From contig CAJUQD010000062.1 in the NCBI GenBank assembly GCA_910588105.1, positions 1-14,177 on the forward strand: a DNA stretch of 14,177 bases. The letters run 5' to 3'. Numbering within the stretch: the stretch's first letter is position 1; the number at the start of each line of letters is the position of its first letter. The notes under the pieces are model-generated. The model made no database searches. It saw only the letters and a program-made list of their open reading frames with translations, and was not told where the DNA came from. Source of the stretch: an uncultured Oscillospiraceae bacterium. Its GTDB lineage: Bacteria > Bacillota > Clostridia > Oscillospirales > Oscillospiraceae. Below are positions 5,781 through 10,784 of this stretch, in pieces. A program made the position numbers and the translations under genes.

Positions 5781-5877
5781 GCCCACACCTCCCGCCAGGC
5801 CACACCGCCAGCAGCGCGGCCCCCAACGTGGCATAGGTATGGCCCCGGTAATGCCACTTGCCCCCGCAGAATTTCAT
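5773..5877 (-). CDS. 34-aa small ORF coupled between two HTH genes
   Basis: ATG at 5877 overlaps the TGA of the upstream double-HTH gene (ATGA), and its own stop overlaps the first codons of the excisionase-like gene. The peptide starts MKFCGGKWHYRGHTYATLGA and is followed by a short hydrophobic helix (ALLAVW) and a Gly-rich end. The YRGHTY-T-LGAALLAVW pattern resembles tiny ORFs I associate with similar positions in clostridial elements. No function is known. The overlaps at both ends are the main support. Confidence 0.55.
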   Translation of the reverse strand: MKFCGGKWHYRGHTYATLGAALLAVWPGGRCGHG

Positions 5878-6338
5878 GGCTTCCTCCCCCTCTTGATAAT
5901 ATCTTCTGCGGTTACCCCCAGTGCGTCCGCCAGCTTGTCCACGGTCTCCGCTTTGTGCGCCCCGCCCCGTTTGATGGAACGCACCGTGCCCGGCGTCACC
6001 CCGGCCAGTTCCGCCAGCCTTTTAAGGGTCAACCCCGAGCGGGCCACAGCTTCAGCGAAGCGCACCACGTCCACCCGCACCTGCCCGGCGGGCAGCTCCG
6101 GCGCCGCACTCTCCCCACCCGCTCGACGCGCAGGGACCAGCACCATACCCTGGGCGATATTTTCCAGCCCAACATCCAGCGCCTGGGCTATCTTAGTCAG
6201 GGTGTCGGGTTGGACGTTCATACCGCAGATGATGGCGGCGGCAGTCTGAGGCGGAAGCCCCGCAGCCTTGGCCACGCCCCCCACGGTCATATGCCGCCTA
6301 GCCATGACCTGCTGTATCTTTTTGCGGTCTGCTTTCAT
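5874..6338 (-). CDS. Double helix-turn-helix (XRE-type) regulator
   Basis: 154-aa protein with two HTH units. The first (about residues 5-65) reads KKIQQVMARRHMTVGGVAKAA followed by PPQTAAAIICGMNVQPDTLTKIAQALDV. A Pro/Ala-rich linker follows, then a second unit (about 95-150): GLTLKRLAELAGVTPGTVRSIKRG and ETVDKLADALGVTAEDI. The second looks like a canonical XRE fold; the first is a variant. I start at 6338 (MKADRKK), 7 bases after AAGGGG and overlapping the end of the Rha-like gene by 41 bp. Two DNA-binding units in one chain would suit binding of paired sites. Targets are unknown. Confidence 0.75.
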   Translation of the reverse strand: MKADRKKIQQVMARRHMTVGGVAKAAGLPPQTAAAIICGMNVQPDTLTKIAQALDVGLENIAQGMVLVPARRAGGESAAPELPAGQVRVDVVRFAEAVARSGLTLKRLAELAGVTPGTVRSIKRGGAHKAETVDKLADALGVTAEDIIKRGRKP

Positions 6339-7041
6339 CTTGTCGCCCCTTCCCGGCCAGGACGCCCACAGAGGGGAACGCCGCCAGCCTGTTTTTGATT
6401 GCCCGGTAGATAGCCCAATAGGGCTCCCCGGCCTCAATGCCCGCCGTGATTTCCTGGGCTATGGTCTTCTCCACCAGCAGCAGGGCGGTGAGCTGCACCA
6501 CCTGGGCCCTGTCCCGCTCGACAACGCCCACTGTGGCGTCCGCCAGCTTGGAGAGGTTGGCGTAATACCACCCGGCATTCCGGCTCCCCTGGGCGGCTGC
6601 GTAGTCCACCAGCCGCTTAATGGCGTCCGCTTCCTGGCGGCGCATCTCCTTGCCCAATGAGCGGGTATCTTTCCAGATGGGGGAGGCCCGTTCCAGGAGC
6701 AGGGAGCGCATGGCATAGAACTGTCGCACCAGCTCCTTCTTGAACGCCCGGACTACCTCCGTATTTTTCAGATAGGTCATAAGTAACGTAGCCTGCTGCT
6801 CGTTCAGGTGGTAGATGACCTCGGGCCTGCCACGTCCGCCTGTTTTTGCGATTTCAAATCGCAAAATTCCGAACTCCTCAAAATCGGTTTTGTGGGCCAG
6901 AAGCAGGTGGTCGACAGTTCTGCGCTGGACGCCTGCCCCCGCCGCTATGATCTCGCTGGTGGTGTAGGGCGCCATGGTGGCCCGCTGTGGGGCGAGGACA
7001 AGGGAGGCGGGGCCCGCCCGCTCGGATTCCTGTTTCATCAT
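6298..7041 (-). CDS. Rha-family phage regulatory protein
   Basis: 247-aa protein. The N-terminal half matches the Rha/pRha pattern: APYTTSEIIAAGAGVQRRTVDHLL, FEIAKTGGRGRPEVIYHLNEQQATLLMTYL, then VRAFKKELVRQFYAMR. The C-terminal half is helical (ADAIKRLVDYAAAQGS, QVVQLTALLLVEKT) and unlike a known enzyme. Rha proteins are known from temperate phages, where they affect lysogenic control. I start at the first ATG of an ATGATG pair (7041), 7 bases after AGGAG. It is the second gene of the early operon, 20 bp after cro, with an operator-like site (7056-7068) just upstream. Its C-terminal region may be a separate effector domain. Confidence 0.8.
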   Translation of the reverse strand: MMKQESERAGPASLVLAPQRATMAPYTTSEIIAAGAGVQRRTVDHLLLAHKTDFEEFGILRFEIAKTGGRGRPEVIYHLNEQQATLLMTYLKNTEVVRAFKKELVRQFYAMRSLLLERASPIWKDTRSLGKEMRRQEADAIKRLVDYAAAQGSRNAGWYYANLSKLADATVGVVERDRAQVVQLTALLLVEKTIAQEITAGIEAGEPYWAIYRAIKNRLAAFPSVGVLAGKGRQDESRPQKDTAGHG

Positions 7042-7055
7042 CAATGCTCCTTTCT

Positions 7056-7068
7056 GCACAATTAGTGC
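7056..7068. promoter_or_regulatory. GCAC-N5-GTGC operator at the cro-rha boundary
   Basis: GCACAATTAGTGC overlaps the cro stop codon and precedes the rha ribosome site. It matches the half-sites of the operators in the cI/cro intergenic region (7292-7379). I see no clear promoter here, so it may be an auxiliary or roadblock site. Confidence 0.55.
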
Positions 7069-7271
7069 TCGATTGGCGCAAAAAAAATTGATTCAATAGA
7101 AACGCCGAAATGCTGGGCGATTCTGACTTTTACTTCATCACGAGGAATACGCTCTCCACGTTCATACATAGCAAGTGCCGATTTACTGATATTCAGTTTA
7201 TCAGCAAGAGCTTGTTGACTTTCTGTGCCGCGCATGGCCCGAATTTTAGCGCCAGCTGCAATTGCATTCAT
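7062..7271 (-). CDS. Cro-like XRE repressor
   Basis: 69-aa single HTH_XRE protein: AGAKIRAMRGTESQQALADKL, then NISKSALAMYERGERIPRDEVKVRIAQHFGVSIESIFFA. I start at the ATG at 7271, 9 bases after AGGAG; a longer frame to 7313 overlaps the operators. It is the first gene of the minus-strand early operon, divergent from the cI-like gene, with three or four GCAC-N5-GTGC sites between them. By analogy with lambda-type switches it would reduce cI expression and temper its own operon. Confidence 0.85.
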   Translation of the reverse strand: MNAIAAGAKIRAMRGTESQQALADKLNISKSALAMYERGERIPRDEVKVRIAQHFGVSIESIFFAPIEH

Positions 7272-7291
7272 AGGTTGCATCTCCTTTCTGA

Positions 7292-7413
7292 GCACTATAT
7301 GTGCAAAACACATTATGCACTATATGTGCTCGGAATTCAATACGGAAATGTTCACAATTCTTTCGAGCACATTTTGTGCATAATGCCATTTGATAAAAGT
7401 GCACGTAATGTGT
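7292..7413. promoter_or_regulatory. Operator cluster of the cI/cro switch
   Basis: GCACTATATGTGC at 7292-7304 and again at 7317-7329, GCACATTTTGTGC at 7367-7379, and a degenerate GCACGTAATGTGT at 7401-7413. The second lies in the spacer of the leftward promoter; the fourth spans the spacer of the rightward promoter and abuts its -10. This layout lets one repressor control both directions. Confidence 0.78.
7312..7340 (-). promoter_or_regulatory. Early promoter for cro and the downstream operon
   Basis: On the minus strand TTGAAT (7335-7340), a 17-bp spacer, then CATAAT (7312-7317). The operator at 7317-7329 occupies the spacer and touches the -10. Confidence 0.6.
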
Positions 7414-7418
7414 ATAAT
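7390..7418 (+). promoter_or_regulatory. Promoter for the cI-like repressor
   Basis: TTGATA (7390-7395), a 17-bp spacer, then TATAAT (7413-7418), a near-consensus sigma-A promoter 27 bp before the ATG. The degenerate operator at 7401-7413 overlaps it. Confidence 0.75.
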
Positions 7419-7444
7419 AGAGACACAAACAGAGGAGGGGTAAT

Positions 7445-8125
7445 ATGGGAACCTTTGGTGAAAGATTGAAGGGATTGCGAAATGAACGTGGAATTTCACA
7501 GAATGAATTATCAAAATATATAGGCGTGTCAAAAAGCAGTGTCAATATGTACGAGCGTGGCGAGCGTGAACCCGGTTTTGAAACGTTGGAAGCAATAGCC
7601 GACTTTTTCAATATAAATATGGATTATTTGCTTGGGCGAGGATCCCGCATAAGTAGCAATACATCGGAAATCGGGGCCGATGTGATCTGTTCTTATATAC
7701 ACAGCTTTACTACTCTGCAGGTGTGTGAAAATCGCATTACTGATGATTGCGGAGTGGATTTGACTAAAAACCTCAAATGGAAAAGACTAAAAAACGATAT
7801 TCCAATATCGTATGACGAGGAAAACTTCATTCTGTTGCTAAAACGTATTCATCGTGCTCTCGGGGTATATTTCTCTTTTGATGATAAGAAAGAAATTCTC
7901 CTAATTGTCGATAAGGAAAAAATACCCGGCCCGATACTCCCAGGAATATTTACATTCGGTGGGAAGAGCTATGTTAAAAAGCTCGACAATGGGAAATTGT
8001 TTCCTGTTCAGTCAAGCCATCCAGTCATCCCAAAGCCCGATGATACGCAGTGTGCGGGAACTGTAATCGGTTATATCGGAACGCATTTATTTGAAGATTT
8101 TACAGCAGATGAACCCCATGAGTAA
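7445..8125 (+). CDS. CI-like repressor with an S24-like C-terminal domain lacking the serine
   Basis: 226-aa protein. Residues 5-62 are a canonical HTH_XRE domain (ERLKGLRNERGISQNELSKY, SKSSVNMYERGEREPGFETL). A central region follows. Residues from about 150 resemble the LexA/CI S24 fold: VDKEKIPGPILPG where V-x-GDSM-x-P-x-I-x-PG is usual, SYVKKL in the place of the T-V-K-R-L lysine strand, and GTVIGYI in the place of GKVVGVI. The nucleophile serine position appears to be lysine (K159), so self-cleavage is unlikely. GAGGAGGGG precedes the ATG. The gene is AT-richer than its neighbours. It probably represses the divergent cro operon. Confidence 0.85.
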   Translation: MGTFGERLKGLRNERGISQNELSKYIGVSKSSVNMYERGEREPGFETLEAIADFFNINMDYLLGRGSRISSNTSEIGADVICSYIHSFTTLQVCENRITDDCGVDLTKNLKWKRLKNDIPISYDEENFILLLKRIHRALGVYFSFDDKKEILLIVDKEKIPGPILPGIFTFGGKSYVKKLDNGKLFPVQSSHPVIPKPDDTQCAGTVIGYIGTHLFEDFTADEPHE

Positions 8126-8157
8126 AAGCAAATTCCCAAACGCCTGTGATTTTGGGC

Positions 8158-8188
8158 AAAAAAGAGCCGCCCCAGGCATGGAGGCAGC
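8158..8188 (-). terminator. Minus-strand terminator downstream of the toxin locus
   Basis: On the minus strand GCTGCCTC pairs with GGGGCGGC (two G-U pairs), followed after two bases by six T. It shares the string CAAAAAAGAGCCGCCCC with the terminator at 8654-8694. Confidence 0.5.
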
Positions 8189-8218
8189 AATTCCGATTCT
8201 GGGGTTAGACAGCTTGGG

Positions 8219-8242
8219 AAATCCGTCAGCGCTGACGGATTT
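8219..8242. repeat. 24-bp perfect palindrome
   Basis: AAATCCGTCAGC followed at once by its exact reverse complement. It lies about 90 bp after the cI stop, between two minus-strand terminators. It may be a bidirectional terminator (A-rich and T-rich arms) or a protein-binding site. Confidence 0.6.
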
Positions 8243-8246
8243 GGGC

Positions 8247-8279
8247 AATAAAAGAACCACCCAGATCAGCGGGTGGTTC
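8247..8279 (-). terminator. Minus-strand terminator
   Basis: On the minus strand GAACCACCC pairs exactly with GGGTGGTTC over an 8-base loop, followed by TTTTATT. It would end transcripts coming from the toxin gene that pass the convergent terminator. Confidence 0.65.
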
Positions 8280-8319
8280 CAATGTGTGCATGGCTGTGCG
8301 CCTGTGTGCGTATATGTCC

Positions 8320-8348
8320 TTGACAATTTCATCAGCAGCGGTTATACT
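8320..8348 (+). promoter_or_regulatory. Promoter of the antitoxin RNA
   Basis: TTGACA (8320-8325), exactly 17 bp, then TATACT (8343-8348), followed by no ORF but by a short transcript region ending in a perfect terminator. Confidence 0.8.
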
Positions 8349-8354
8349 GGAAAT

Positions 8355-8443
8355 AGAAAGGGCGCTGCCGGTAGACGGTGGCCCCCTAGTGGATTACAGA
8401 AGTAACCGCCGAGCTGGGGAGCTGTGGGCGGTTACTTCTTTTT
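8355..8443 (+). ncRNA. Antisense RNA antitoxin of a type I toxin-antitoxin locus
   Basis: Predicted transcript of about 90 nt from the strong promoter at 8320-8348 to a terminator with a perfect 13-bp stem (8398-8410 with 8427-8439) and a T5 tail. It converges on the 27-aa toxin gene and overlaps the last codons and stop (8432 onward), so the terminator is shared. It also contains GCCCCCT (8381-8387), complementary to AGGGGGC and AGGGGGGC in the toxin leader, including its ribosome site. This matches the Fst/par-type layout, in which RNA pairing blocks toxin translation. Exact ends are estimated. Confidence 0.72.
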
Positions 8444-8515
8444 ATCTGCCGCAATAAAGAGGCTGATAATACCGATGATGACCAAACAAAGCTGTAACAC
8501 TTCGGATGTACTCAT
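8432..8515 (-). CDS. Holin-like type I toxin (27 aa)
   Basis: The peptide begins MSTSEVLQLC, continues as one hydrophobic segment (LVIIGIISLFIAA) and ends DKKK. This layout of a short N-terminus, a single membrane helix and a lysine tail matches the Hol_Tox/TxpA-like small toxins of Firmicutes, which damage the membrane when overproduced. GGGGGG lies upstream of the ATG inside a stem-loop (see 8522-8562). Its stop codon lies in the stem of the shared convergent terminator. It sits between the repressor and the integrase, a place where stability modules are common. It is too short for routine ORF calling. Confidence 0.72.
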   Translation of the reverse strand: MSTSEVLQLCLVIIGIISLFIAADKKK

Positions 8516-8521
8516 TGGGCA

Positions 8522-8562
8522 GCCCCCCTTTCCTGAGATCAGGGGGCAAAGAAGCGCCCCCT
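8522..8562 (-). promoter_or_regulatory. Toxin mRNA leader with alternative ribosome-site hairpins
   Basis: On the minus strand three segments follow in order: A, AGGGGGC (8556-8562); B, GCCCCCT (8541-8547); C, AGGGGGGC (8522-8529), which includes the ribosome site. B can pair with either A or C, not both. B:C hides the ribosome site; A:B frees it. The antisense RNA also carries a B-like GCCCCCT. Confidence 0.6.
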
Positions 8563-8653
8563 GTCAAGAGGGCCCACCGCCTACCGAATACGGGCAGCGC
8601 TGAAAGCTGTGCTTTCCTGTGCCCAGCATATCACAGTACCCACCAAAAAGCAA

Positions 8654-8694
8654 CAAAAAAGAGCCGCCCCCGGTGCTGCTACACCAGGGACGGC
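8654..8694 (-). terminator. Minus-oriented terminator upstream of the integrase gene
   Basis: On the minus strand GCCGTCCCTGGTG pairs imperfectly with GCACCGGGGGCGGC (wobble and mismatch), followed by TTTTTTG. It would insulate the toxin locus from transcription entering from the right. Confidence 0.6.
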
Positions 8695-8760
8695 CATAGG
8701 GGCAACAAACTTTGCGGGCCTGTTGCCCCTCCATTCTATCAGAAATCGGAGGAAAAATCA

Positions 8761-9957
8761 ATGGCGAGAAAAGGCGCGCGCAGTGCCCAGGGCGGCGGCG
8801 CCATCCGCAAAAAGACCGTCACCCGCTCGGGCAAGGAGTATGCCTATTGGGAGGCCCGGATCACCGTGGGCCGCGATCCCGGCACCGGGAAGCAGCTCCA
8901 ACGCTCCTTCACCGGCAAGACCCAAAAGGAAGTGCGGGAAAGGCTCCAGGCGGTGGCCGTGGAGGTCAGCCGGGGCACATACCAGGCCCCCAGCAAGATC
9001 ACCGTGTCTGCCTGGATGGAGGAATGGCTTACCACGTTCTGCGCCAACAAAGTGAAGCCGCTGACCCGCCAAAGCTATGCCGCCATCATCAAGAACCACA
9101 TTGCGCCCGCCCTGGGGGCCGTGGAGCTCCAAGCCGTCCGGGGCACACAGGTACAAAAGCTCTATAATTCCATGACCCGAGCGGGCCTGTCGGGAAAGAC
9201 GGTCAAGAACGTGTCCGCCGTGCTTCATAAGGCGTTCAGCGTGGCCTTGAAGCAGGGGATCATAGCTGCCAACCCCTGCGATGCGGCAGAACTGCCAAAG
9301 GTGGAGCACAAAGAGATACGCCCGCTCGCGGATGATGAAATTCCCTTGTTCCTGTCTGCCATAGACGGATCACCTATGCGTAACGCCTATGCCCTTTGCC
9401 TGTTTGCTGGGTTGCGGGAGGGGGAATGCCTGGGCCTGTCCTGGAATCAGGTGGACTTTGAGAAGGGCCGGATTACGGTAAGCCAGCAGCTTCAGCGGGA
9501 GAAGGTCAAGGGAGGCAGATACTATATTGCCCCCAGTACGAAAAGCGGCAAGCCCCGCACCGTCGAGCCGCCGCGCATTGCCTTTGAATACCTCCGGGCC
9601 GAGCGGGTGAAGCAGATGGAAAACCGCCTGAAAGCTGGCCCGATGTGGAGCAACCCGGACGATCTGGTATTCACCGATGAAACCGGGGGCCACTACGCTA
9701 TTCACACCTTCTACAAGCGGTTCAAGGCCATTGCGGCCAGCATTGGCCGCCCGGACGCGCGGCCCCACGACCTCCGGCACACAGCGGCCACCGTTGCCAT
9801 TGCCAGCGGTGCGGACGTGAAGAGCGTCCAGGAGCTGCTGGGCCACGCCACTGCCAGCTTTACGCTGAACGTCTACGCCCACACCTCCGAGCAGATGATG
9901 AAGGACACAGCGGCGCGGGTACAGAGCTACTATGACAACATGGCGTCGAGCGGGTAA
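8761..9957 (+). CDS. int: Tyrosine recombinase / phage-type integrase
   Basis: 398-aa integrase of the Tn916/phage family that joins the element to its att site. The N-terminus has an arm-binding-like region (KEYAYWEARITVGRDPGTGK, then TGKTQKEVRERLQ). Next comes a SAM-like core-binding domain (ITVSAWMEEWLTTF to about residue 180). The catalytic domain has Arg219 (GLREGE), Lys261 (TKSGK), His336-x-x-Arg339 (HDLRHTAAT), His362 (LGHA) and the nucleophile Tyr372 (NVYAH). GGAGG lies 8 bases before the ATG. The length is normal and it looks intact. It is followed by the 30-bp arm-like repeat, a terminator and the att core, the usual integrase-next-to-att arrangement. A frame extending to 8506 is non-coding. 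Confidence 0.97.
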   Translation: MARKGARSAQGGGAIRKKTVTRSGKEYAYWEARITVGRDPGTGKQLQRSFTGKTQKEVRERLQAVAVEVSRGTYQAPSKITVSAWMEEWLTTFCANKVKPLTRQSYAAIIKNHIAPALGAVELQAVRGTQVQKLYNSMTRAGLSGKTVKNVSAVLHKAFSVALKQGIIAANPCDAAELPKVEHKEIRPLADDEIPLFLSAIDGSPMRNAYALCLFAGLREGECLGLSWNQVDFEKGRITVSQQLQREKVKGGRYYIAPSTKSGKPRTVEPPRIAFEYLRAERVKQMENRLKAGPMWSNPDDLVFTDETGGHYAIHTFYKRFKAIAASIGRPDARPHDLRHTAATVAIASGADVKSVQELLGHATASFTLNVYAHTSEQMMKDTAARVQSYYDNMASSG

Positions 9958-9960
9958 AAA

Positions 9961-9990
9961 AATCTGTAAAGGGAAAAAATAAGGGAAAAC
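9961..9990 (+). repeat. Right copy of the 30-bp direct repeat, probable integrase arm site
   Basis: Identical to 1091-1120, same orientation, starting 3 bp after the integrase stop and 57 bp before the right core. In the excised circle the two copies would flank the core. Confidence 0.7.
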
Positions 9991-10010
9991 ATCGTTTTCA
10001 GGGCAGCAAA

Positions 10011-10043
10011 AAAGCCTTGTACCCGTTGGGGCGCAAGGCTTTT
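10011..10043 (+). terminator. Integrase terminator, bidirectional
   Basis: AAAGCCTTG pairs with CAAGGCTTT and is followed by a T-run on each strand (TTTT plus, TTTTTT minus). The loop contains CCGTTGGGGCGCAA (10023-10036), the exact reverse complement of 1037-1050 near the left end. Confidence 0.75.
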
Positions 10044-10047
10044 GCGC

Positions 10048-10075
10048 TGGCGCGGAAGGAGGGATTTGAATTTTA
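10048..10075 (-). repeat. Right attachment site (28-bp core)
   Basis: Exact copy of 968-995. Outside it, on the right, there is no tRNA body, although one would be expected if this were the only integration event at the tRNA 3' end. Confidence 0.8.
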
Positions 10076-10087
10076 CTTGAGGATAAA

Positions 10088-10167
10088 AATGCTGTAAAGT
10101 GCAGTTAAGGAAACCCAGTGTTTTCAATGGTTCAGGCCGTTTCCATTAAATGCTGTAAAATGCAATT
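10088..10167 (+). repeat. Imperfect direct repeats next to the right att site
   Basis: AATGCTGTAAAGTGCAGTT (10088-10106) and AATGCTGTAAAATGCAATT (10149-10167) match at 17 of 19 positions. They share CTGTAAA with the 30-bp arm repeats of the neighbouring element and may be arm sites of a second element. Confidence 0.55.
10111..10129 (+). repeat. Left copy of a 19-bp inverted repeat
   Basis: AAACCCAGTGTTTTCAATG, exactly inverted at 13364-13382, 3.2 kb away. It falls between the two AATGCTGTAAA repeats. Confidence 0.7.
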
Positions 10168-10176
10168 CATCGGCAT

Positions 10177-10211
10177 AGGGGTATCGGTAGGGGTACGGAT
10201 AGGGGTATGCC
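10177..10211 (+). repeat. Short tandem repeat with AGGGGTA units
   Basis: Units of 12 bp (AGGGGTATCGGT, AGGGGTACGGAT, then a partial AGGGGTAT) in tandem, bounded by GGCATA (10172-10177) and its inverse TATGCC (10206-10211). It lies in a gene-free stretch. Confidence 0.6.
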
Positions 10212-10227
10212 ATTATAGAAGTTCCGC

Positions 10228-10259
10228 AGAGGCCAGGGAGTTTTCCCCGGCCTCTTTTT
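10228..10259 (+). terminator. Plus-strand terminator
   Basis: AGAGGCC pairs with GGCCTCT, with inner GGG/CCC pairing, followed by TTTTT. It points away from the element and faces the convergent gene ending at 10290. Confidence 0.75.
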
Positions 10260-10289
10260 GTGTCAGCGGTATTCTTCCATTATAGGCTA

Positions 10290-10784
10290 CTATGCAGCCT
10301 TCTTGTCAGCAATGTGCCTTTCCAGCCTACCCAAAGCATCAGGGGAGAGCTGGTCAACCAGCTCCATCATACCGTGCCCCTCAACAACGAACCGTTTCCA
10401 GTGTGTGTAGCTGCTCTTGTAGTGCCCAATCCAGTAGTGATTGAGGCCGCAATCCCAATTCGTGGGACAGGAGTTGTCGCCCTTGTCCACGAAAAAGAAT
10501 CGGAAAAGAATGTCATTGATCTCTTGCGGTGTGGCGGCAATTCGGTAGCGGGTTTTGGCTTTCCCCTTGGTGACAGTCAGGGAGACGCTAATTCTCAGGT
10601 TGACGGTAGGCATAATGGAAATCACAGCGCCGTCATTGTCCTGAAGGGCATCCGGCAGCGGGCCAGAGTAGGGCAGATGGATCTCTCTCTTATGGGCGCT
10701 GTGCAACTCGATCTTGCTTGCATCCAGCTCAAACCCGGCGAAATCCGTTTTGCAGCCCTTCCCCAGGGCATCCTTAATGTGCAT
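10290..10784 (-). CDS. Hypothetical protein, second gene of a two-gene cassette
   Basis: 164-aa protein of unknown function. It begins MHIKDALGKGCKTDFAGFEL, has a beta-rich middle (AVISIMPTVNLRISVSLTV), a polar segment PQEINDILFRFFFVDKGDN, an aromatic and cysteine-containing stretch (CPTNWDCGLNHYWIGHY) and a helical end ALGRLERHIADKK. There is no signal peptide or known motif. I start at 10784 because AGGAGG lies 9 bases upstream; an ATG at 10793 directly abuts that site and is too close. The start overlaps the preceding gene by 11 bp, so the two are probably co-translated and their products may work together. A plus-strand shadow frame was rejected. Confidence 0.72.
   Translation of the reverse strand: MHIKDALGKGCKTDFAGFELDASKIELHSAHKREIHLPYSGPLPDALQDNDGAVISIMPTVNLRISVSLTVTKGKAKTRYRIAATPQEINDILFRFFFVDKGDNSCPTNWDCGLNHYWIGHYKSSYTHWKRFVVEGHGMMELVDQLSPDALGRLERHIADKKAA

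Larger units (their letters stand above)
968..10075. mobile_element. 9.1-kb integrative element, PICI-like or integrated rolling-circle plasmid
   Basis: Bounded by 28-bp direct repeats 9,080 bp apart, with a tyrosine integrase next to the right repeat. It carries an integrase, an excisionase-like protein, a divergent CI/Cro switch, a Rha-like regulator, HUH Rep, a sigma-like factor, a Lar-like protein, HicAB and a type I toxin. No virion, terminase, relaxase or coupling-protein gene is visible, so it is neither a complete prophage nor an ICE. Identical 30-bp direct repeats lie just inside each end (1091-1120 and 9961-9990) and would flank the core in the circular form. The satellite reading is inference from gene order. 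Confidence 0.75.

Noticed and set aside
8091..8405. 104-aa plus-strand frame after the cI gene
   Set aside because: It runs across a palindrome, terminators and the antisense RNA promoter, with no ribosome site or recognisable content.
8506..8760. In-frame 85-residue N-terminal extension of the integrase
   Set aside because: It covers the toxin leader and a terminator, and the ATG at 8761 has an ideal ribosome site and a normal integrase N-terminus.
10177..10211. CRISPR array
   Set aside because: The repeats are 12-bp tandem units without spacers, and there are no cas genes.
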